A stretch of DNA of 9,136 nucleotides from an uncultured Fretibacterium sp. (lineage in GTDB: Bacteria > Synergistota > Synergistia > Synergistales > Aminobacteriaceae), in contig CAJPSE010000058.1 in assembly GCA_905373185.1 (NCBI GenBank), positions 1-9,136 of the forward strand. The letters are read 5' to 3'. The notes below the pieces were generated by a model, which did no database searches, had not been told where the DNA came from, and saw only the letters and a list, made by a program, of their open reading frames with translations. Of the stretch, positions 6,136 through 9,136 are shown one piece after another. The position numbers were made by a program, and so were the translations under genes. Position 1 is the stretch's first letter; every line of letters begins with the position of its first letter.

Positions 6136-6789
6136 ATGGGCGAAGCCGGGCAGGGGCCGGACGCCTACTGGGAGCCGTCGGGCCCCGTCGGACTCGATGG
6201 GAGGATCGAGGAGCGCATCAGGCGGTCGCGCTTCATCGCCTGTCTGGCGCCCTGCCGGGACGAGGCGGGGTGCCGCGGCTTTCTGAACGACATACACGCG
6301 GCTCACCGGGACGCGACGCATAACTGCTGGGCCTATCTCCTGGGGCCGCATCCCACGGTGGAATACTGCTCCGACGACGGGGAGCCCTCGGGGACGGCCG
6401 GCCGACCGATCCTCGGCGCGGTCCGAAGGAGCGGCATGGTCAACGTCATGGTGGTTGTGACACGCTATTTCGGGGGCGTCAAACTGGGGGTACGCGGCCT
6501 GATCGAGGCCTACGGCCTAGCCGCGGAGCGGGTCCTGACCGCGGCGGAGCGCGTGGAGCAGAGGGTGGTCCGACCCGTCGAGGTCCGGCTTCCCTACGCC
6601 TCCATCGGCACGGTGACGCGCCTTCTGGAGGAACACGACGCCGGGGACACCCTGGACTGGAGCTATGGAACGGACGCCTGCGTGCGCGCCTCCGTCCCCC
6701 TGTCCCACTCGGCGGCGCTATTCGCGGCGCTGGACGAGCTGAGGGCACGGGGGACGCTCGATGCCTGGTCCGCCCATGAGCGATCTTGA
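6136..6789 (+). CDS. YigZ/IMPACT-family protein
   Basis: A 217-residue cytosolic protein of the UPF0029/IMPACT family. The first part shows the diagnostic motifs DDGEPSGTAGRPILGAV (80-96) and VVVTRYFGGVKLG (106-118), with a family-typical start RSRFIACLAPC (30-40). Residues from about 147 on (VEVRLPYASIGTVTRLLEEH) correspond to the DUF1949 C-terminal domain, which in known structures resembles a domain of translation elongation factors. The biochemical role of bacterial members is unsettled; the eukaryotic relative IMPACT regulates a translation kinase. The motif usually ending LGxGGL reads LGVRGL here. Shine-Dalgarno support is weak (a GAGG only two bases upstream, and a GTG codon at 6133 is an alternative start), so expression may depend on coupling to the HIT gene. 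Confidence 0.9.
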   Translation: MGEAGQGPDAYWEPSGPVGLDGRIEERIRRSRFIACLAPCRDEAGCRGFLNDIHAAHRDATHNCWAYLLGPHPTVEYCSDDGEPSGTAGRPILGAVRRSGMVNVMVVVTRYFGGVKLGVRGLIEAYGLAAERVLTAAERVEQRVVRPVEVRLPYASIGTVTRLLEEHDAGDTLDWSYGTDACVRASVPLSHSAALFAALDELRARGTLDAWSAHERS

Positions 6790-6988
6790 AAAAACCTGAT
6801 TCAATCCATGAAGCTCCCCTGTGGCACCTCCCCGAACGTCACGGGCAATACGGCCGTCTGCGCCGTGGTCGCGGCCGGCGGTCCTGTCCTTATGCTACAC
6901 GTTATACAACGAAGCCTTGCGGTTCGTGTCCCCAGGCCCCGGCCTTCGATGCGCATCCCTCCTGTCCCTTCCATATAGGTGGCTGGGT

Positions 6989-6994
6989 TATAAT
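6989..6994 (+). promoter_or_regulatory. -10 box candidate for the lptA-lptB unit
   Basis: A perfect TATAAT lies 76 bases upstream of the lptA-like start, in a 281-base gap otherwise without a recognisable gene. No clear -35 box is seen at 16-18 bases. Short open frames across this gap (for example a 17-codon one starting at 6993) lack a ribosome-binding site and family features and were not called. Confidence 0.4.
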
Positions 6995-7070
6995 GAACGA
7001 AGTCACCCTCCGAAATTATCTCGATTTCGGTTATCCCTCATCATGATCCTCATGCGAGGAGGTAGGACGC

Positions 7071-8006
7071 GTGCGGCGTGCGGTCTTTTTGTTGTTGACA
7101 ATACTTTTGATAGCGCTCGGCGGGGGCATCCCGGGGGCCGGGGCCCTTGACGCCGAGAACCTTCCCGACAAGGCGAGCCTCTCCGCCAACAGGATGCGTT
7201 TCGACTCGAAGACGGGCGACTTCATCGCTGCGGGGAACGTGGTCATCAGAGCGGACGGGCTCGCCGTCGTCTCGCCCCGCGGGACCGGCAACACCCTGCG
7301 TCGGGAGGTGCTCTTCGACGAGGGGGTCACGGCCTCCGGAGACTGGCAGGGCGACCGGATCGACCTCCAGGCCGGGAGCATGGAGCTCTTCTTCGGGGAG
7401 CCGCCCTCCTGCAAGGTAGCCAAGGGAGTCCGGGGTGGGGTAGGCGAGATTGTATTGGACGCGGAACGACTGACCCTGATCGGGCGCGGCGGCCTCTCCG
7501 GCGCCGACGAGGGGGACGGCCGGACGAAGGTTTGGATGACGAACGTCCGGCGCGTGGAGGACCGCTCGATGGGCATCGCCTTCGGGGCGGACTCCGTGGA
7601 GGGGATGCTTCGGGAGGGGGTCCTGGTCTCCATGACCGCGAAGTCGAAGGTCTGGATCGAGGGAAGGCCGAACCGCAGCGGGGACGCCGTGAGCCTGCGC
7701 GGCGACCGGGCGGTCTACTCCGAGGAACGGGGCAGCGTCGTCCTGAGCGGCAACGTCCGCGCGGTCCAGAGGGGGCGGACCCTTACGTCGGACTCCCTCG
7801 TCTACTTTCCCGACCAGAACCGCGTGGAGGCCCTGGGGGGGATGGTGAGCCGCTCGGGCACCGCGAGTGCGGACCGCGCGACGATCACCATCGACCTCTC
7901 GAAAGAGCCCAAACGGACGCCGACGCCCGCCGCATCGCCCGACGAGGCAAAAAAGGGAAAGGGCGGCAAAAAAACGGCGCCCGTGAAAAAGAGCAGGAAG
8001 CGATGA
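7071..8006 (+). CDS. lptA: LptA/OstA-like LPS-transport protein
   Basis: Probable periplasmic component that carries lipopolysaccharide from the inner- to the outer-membrane machinery. The 311-residue product starts with a signal peptide (RRAVFLLLTILLIALGGG, likely cleaved after GAGA at 25). OstA-type repeats are visible at about 36-70 (ANRMRFDSKTGDFIAAGNVV) and 208-262 (GDRAVYSEERGSVVLSGNVR, then LTSDSLVYFPDQNRVEALGG). The region between them is beta-rich and may be a diverged copy. It is much longer than the roughly 185-residue E. coli LptA and ends in a Lys/Pro/Ala-rich low-complexity tail (278-311). It could therefore be a multi-repeat LptA or an LptA/LptC-like hybrid. The start is GTG at 7071, with GAGGAGG (7056-7062) eight bases upstream; no better start exists. 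The stop overlaps the lptB ATG, tying it to the ATPase gene. Confidence 0.8.
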   Translation: MRRAVFLLLTILLIALGGGIPGAGALDAENLPDKASLSANRMRFDSKTGDFIAAGNVVIRADGLAVVSPRGTGNTLRREVLFDEGVTASGDWQGDRIDLQAGSMELFFGEPPSCKVAKGVRGGVGEIVLDAERLTLIGRGGLSGADEGDGRTKVWMTNVRRVEDRSMGIAFGADSVEGMLREGVLVSMTAKSKVWIEGRPNRSGDAVSLRGDRAVYSEERGSVVLSGNVRAVQRGRTLTSDSLVYFPDQNRVEALGGMVSRSGTASADRATITIDLSKEPKRTPTPAASPDEAKKGKGGKKTAPVKKSRKR

Positions 8007-8788
8007 GTAAAAAGCGGAACACGAAAAAGGCCGTTCCCGACGCTGCGTCGGCCCCGGCGGACGGCGCGGCGCCCAAGCTCCGGCTCTCCGCACGGGGACT
8101 GCGCAAGGGGTACGGAGGACGCCTCGTCGTCTCGGACGTCGATATCGAGGTCGGACCGGGGGAGGTCGTGGGGCTCCTCGGCCCCAACGGCGCGGGCAAG
8201 ACGACCTCGTTCTACATGATCGTGGGGCTCGTCAGGCCGGACGCCGGCAGCGTCTTCATCGGGGACCGAAACGTCACCGGCCTGCCGGTCTACGCCCGCG
8301 CCCGGGCGGGGATCGGCTATCTGCCGCAGGAGTCCTCGGTGTTCCGCACCCTGACGGTGCGTGAGAATATCGACCTGGTCTGGGAGGAGATGGGACGGCC
8401 GTCCGAGGACGCCACGGATCGGCTGCTCGAGCAGTTCGGAATCGTCCACATCGCCGACACCCGCGGCTACGCCCTCTCCGGCGGCGAACGCCGCCGCGTG
8501 GAGATCGCGCGGGCCCTGACCCTCAAGCCCCACTTCATCCTGTTGGACGAGCCCTTCAGCGGCATCGACCCCATTGCGGTCAACGACATCCAGGCCATGA
8601 TCCATTCCCTGAAGAAACAGGGATACGGCGTGCTCATCACGGACCACAACGTGAGGGAGACCCTCTCCATCACCGACCGGACCTACCTGATCCACGACGG
8701 AAAAATCTTCCTGAACGGCTCGCCCGAGGAGGTCGCACAGGACCCCCTGGCGCGCAAGTTCTACCTGGGCGACAACTTCTCCTGGTGA
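8003..8788 (+). CDS. lptB: LPS export ABC transporter ATP-binding protein LptB
   Basis: Cytoplasmic ATPase that drives lipopolysaccharide extraction from the inner membrane with LptF/LptG, which are not encoded here. The 261-residue product has Walker A GPNGAGKTT (60-68), Q-loop Gln109 in YLPQESSVFRTLTV, signature LSGGERRR (158-165), Walker B FILLDEP (178-184), FSGIDPIAV (185-193) and switch His215. The DHNVRETL motif (214-221), the FSGIDP loop and the C-terminal RKFYLGDNF are specific to LptB rather than to general ABC ATPases. The start ATG overlaps the lptA stop (ATGA) and has AGGA four bases upstream; the same frame is open further upstream but only as a shadow of lptA. Relative to typical LptB, an N-terminal extension of about 25 Lys/Ala-rich residues is present. 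Confidence 0.94.
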   Translation: MSKKRNTKKAVPDAASAPADGAAPKLRLSARGLRKGYGGRLVVSDVDIEVGPGEVVGLLGPNGAGKTTSFYMIVGLVRPDAGSVFIGDRNVTGLPVYARARAGIGYLPQESSVFRTLTVRENIDLVWEEMGRPSEDATDRLLEQFGIVHIADTRGYALSGGERRRVEIARALTLKPHFILLDEPFSGIDPIAVNDIQAMIHSLKKQGYGVLITDHNVRETLSITDRTYLIHDGKIFLNGSPEEVAQDPLARKFYLGDNFSW

Positions 8789-8789
8789 G

Positions 8790-8831
8790 GGATCCCGGTG
8801 AGAGGATCCTGACAGGAGGATCCCGAGCTTC
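8790..8831 (+). repeat. Three 14-bp spaced GGATCC units
   Basis: GGATCC occurs at 8790-8795, 8804-8809 and 8818-8823, exactly 14 bases apart, with partly similar flanks (CCGGTGAGA, TGACAGGA, CCGAGCTTC). It starts directly after the lptB stop. It may be a small degenerate tandem repeat; no function is assigned. Confidence 0.4.
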
Positions 8832-8855
8832 AGGCGGAATCGGACCGAAAAGGAA

Positions 8856-8882
8856 GGGGCCGGAACGGATCGTTCCGGCCCC
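8856..8882. terminator. Hairpin between convergent lptB and Rpn-like genes
   Basis: GGGGCCGGAACG (8856-8867) and its exact complement CGTTCCGGCCCC (8871-8882) form a 12-bp stem with a GAT loop. The plus side lacks a T-run. On the minus side the stem is followed by TTCCTTTTC, which is moderately U-rich in RNA. Its place between two converging genes fits a shared terminator, better for the minus-strand gene. Confidence 0.6.
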
Positions 8883-8915
8883 GGGTCCTTGACATGACAC
8901 CCCGACCGCATCGAT

Positions 8916-9136
8916 TCACCTCAGCGATTCCACCTTATCGAGGGGAAGCCCGGTCGCTTGGGATATCTGCTCCGGCGTGAAATTCAAGGCCAGCATCCGT
9001 CGTGCCGTGGAGGCGATGCCCTCAGCTTTGCCCTTCGCCTCGCCTTGGGCCATGCCTTGGGCCATGCCCTGGGCCATGCCCTGGGCCAGCCCCTCGGACA
9101 TACCTTTCTCCTGGGCCTTCTTCGTCGCTTCAGCCA
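8916..9136 (-). CDS. C-terminal end of an Rpn-like (PD-(D/E)XK nuclease/transposase) protein, partial
   Basis: The frame is open from the right window edge to the TGA at 8916-8918, giving about 72 residues; the gene starts outside the window. It consists of a charged lead-in (AEATKKAQEKG) and seven tetrapeptides ending in Gly (MSEG, LAQG, MAQG three times, EAKG, KAEG). A terminal helical segment follows, starting TARRMLALNFTPEQISQATG and ending KVESLR. This layout is typical of the tail of Rpn-family recombination-promoting nuclease/putative transposase proteins. The catalytic PD-(D/E)XK domain, if present, lies beyond the edge, so activity cannot be judged. A start at the internal ATG (9101) would give only a 61-residue fragment and is not favoured. 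The tail is a paralogue of the degraded one at 4043-4199. Confidence 0.65.
   Translation of the reverse strand, partial: AEATKKAQEKGMSEGLAQGMAQGMAQGMAQGEAKGKAEGIASTARRMLALNFTPEQISQATGLPLDKVESLR
9042..9089 (-). repeat. Four-copy 12-bp tandem repeat coding MAQG/LAQG
   Basis: Four consecutive 12-base units (9042-9053, 9054-9065, 9066-9077, 9078-9089) differ at only a few positions. Read on the minus strand they encode MAQG or LAQG. A fifth diverged unit (9090-9101) encodes MSEG. Because the unit length is a multiple of three, copy-number change would lengthen or shorten the protein without a frameshift. Confidence 0.8.

Noticed and set aside
6786..7150. Open frames of 86 and 109 codons between the YigZ-like gene and lptA
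   Set aside because: They have no ribosome-binding site or family pattern, and the longer one overlaps the lptA start. They appear to be chance frames in high-GC DNA.
7955..8003. Programmed frameshift joining lptA to lptB at the A-runs in the lptA tail
   Set aside because: A-runs and an open -1 frame are present, but the heptamer is not in the right phase for a canonical slippery site. Fusing an exported protein to a cytosolic ATPase makes little sense, and a normal ATGA overlap explains the arrangement.
9042..9101. CRISPR-like array at the right end
   Set aside because: The 12-bp units are contiguous without spacers and are in-frame coding repeats.

Overview
The window is high-GC DNA with tightly packed genes, apart from a visibly less GC-rich first ~200 bases. 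The organism looks like a Gram-negative (diderm) anaerobe. It encodes an LptA/OstA-like periplasmic protein overlapping an LptB ATPase, which implies lipopolysaccharide export, together with exported proteins carrying signal peptides. Two C-terminal tails of Rpn/PD-(D/E)XK-type proteins with Gly-ending tetrapeptide repeats, a high-GC genome and short GTG/ATG-overlap operons would suit Synergistota (for example a Fretibacterium-like genome). That assignment is inference, not something the sequence proves.

Layout. (1) 1-287: less GC-rich leader with no assignable gene, ending in a good sigma70-type promoter (TTGACA-N16-TAGTAT, 200-227). (2) 288-3946, plus strand: a four-gene operon with an SsuC/TauC-type permease, an SsuB/TauB-type ATPase, an SsuA/NMT1-type periplasmic binding protein and, overlapping its stop codon by one base, a 372-residue protein that I read as two tandem FmdE-like domains. 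A perfect 18-bp hairpin (3975-4015) closes the operon. (3) 4043-4199, minus strand: the frameshifted tail of an Rpn-like gene. (4) 4242-5297, minus strand: an exported eight-repeat PQQ-type beta-propeller protein. (5) 5298-5631: divergent regulatory region with -10-like boxes on both strands, a perfect 14-bp palindrome and a leader hairpin. (6) 5632-6789, plus strand: a HIT-family nucleotide hydrolase/phosphorylase followed by a YigZ/IMPACT-family protein. (7) 7071-8788, plus strand: lptA-like and lptB, overlapping in ATGA. (8) 8856-8882: hairpin between convergent genes. (9) 8916-9136, minus strand: the C-terminal end of an Rpn-like gene with a tandem MAQG repeat, running off the right edge.

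How the genes work together. The first operon should import a small organic ligand, possibly an anion, of unknown identity. The co-translated double-FmdE-like protein is the most unusual element and may handle the imported ligand or a metal, but the usual HGHxCP metal motif is degraded in both halves. LptA/LptB belong to the LPS transport bridge. HIT/YigZ is a small cytosolic housekeeping pair. No complete mobile element, CRISPR array, rRNA or tRNA was recognised.
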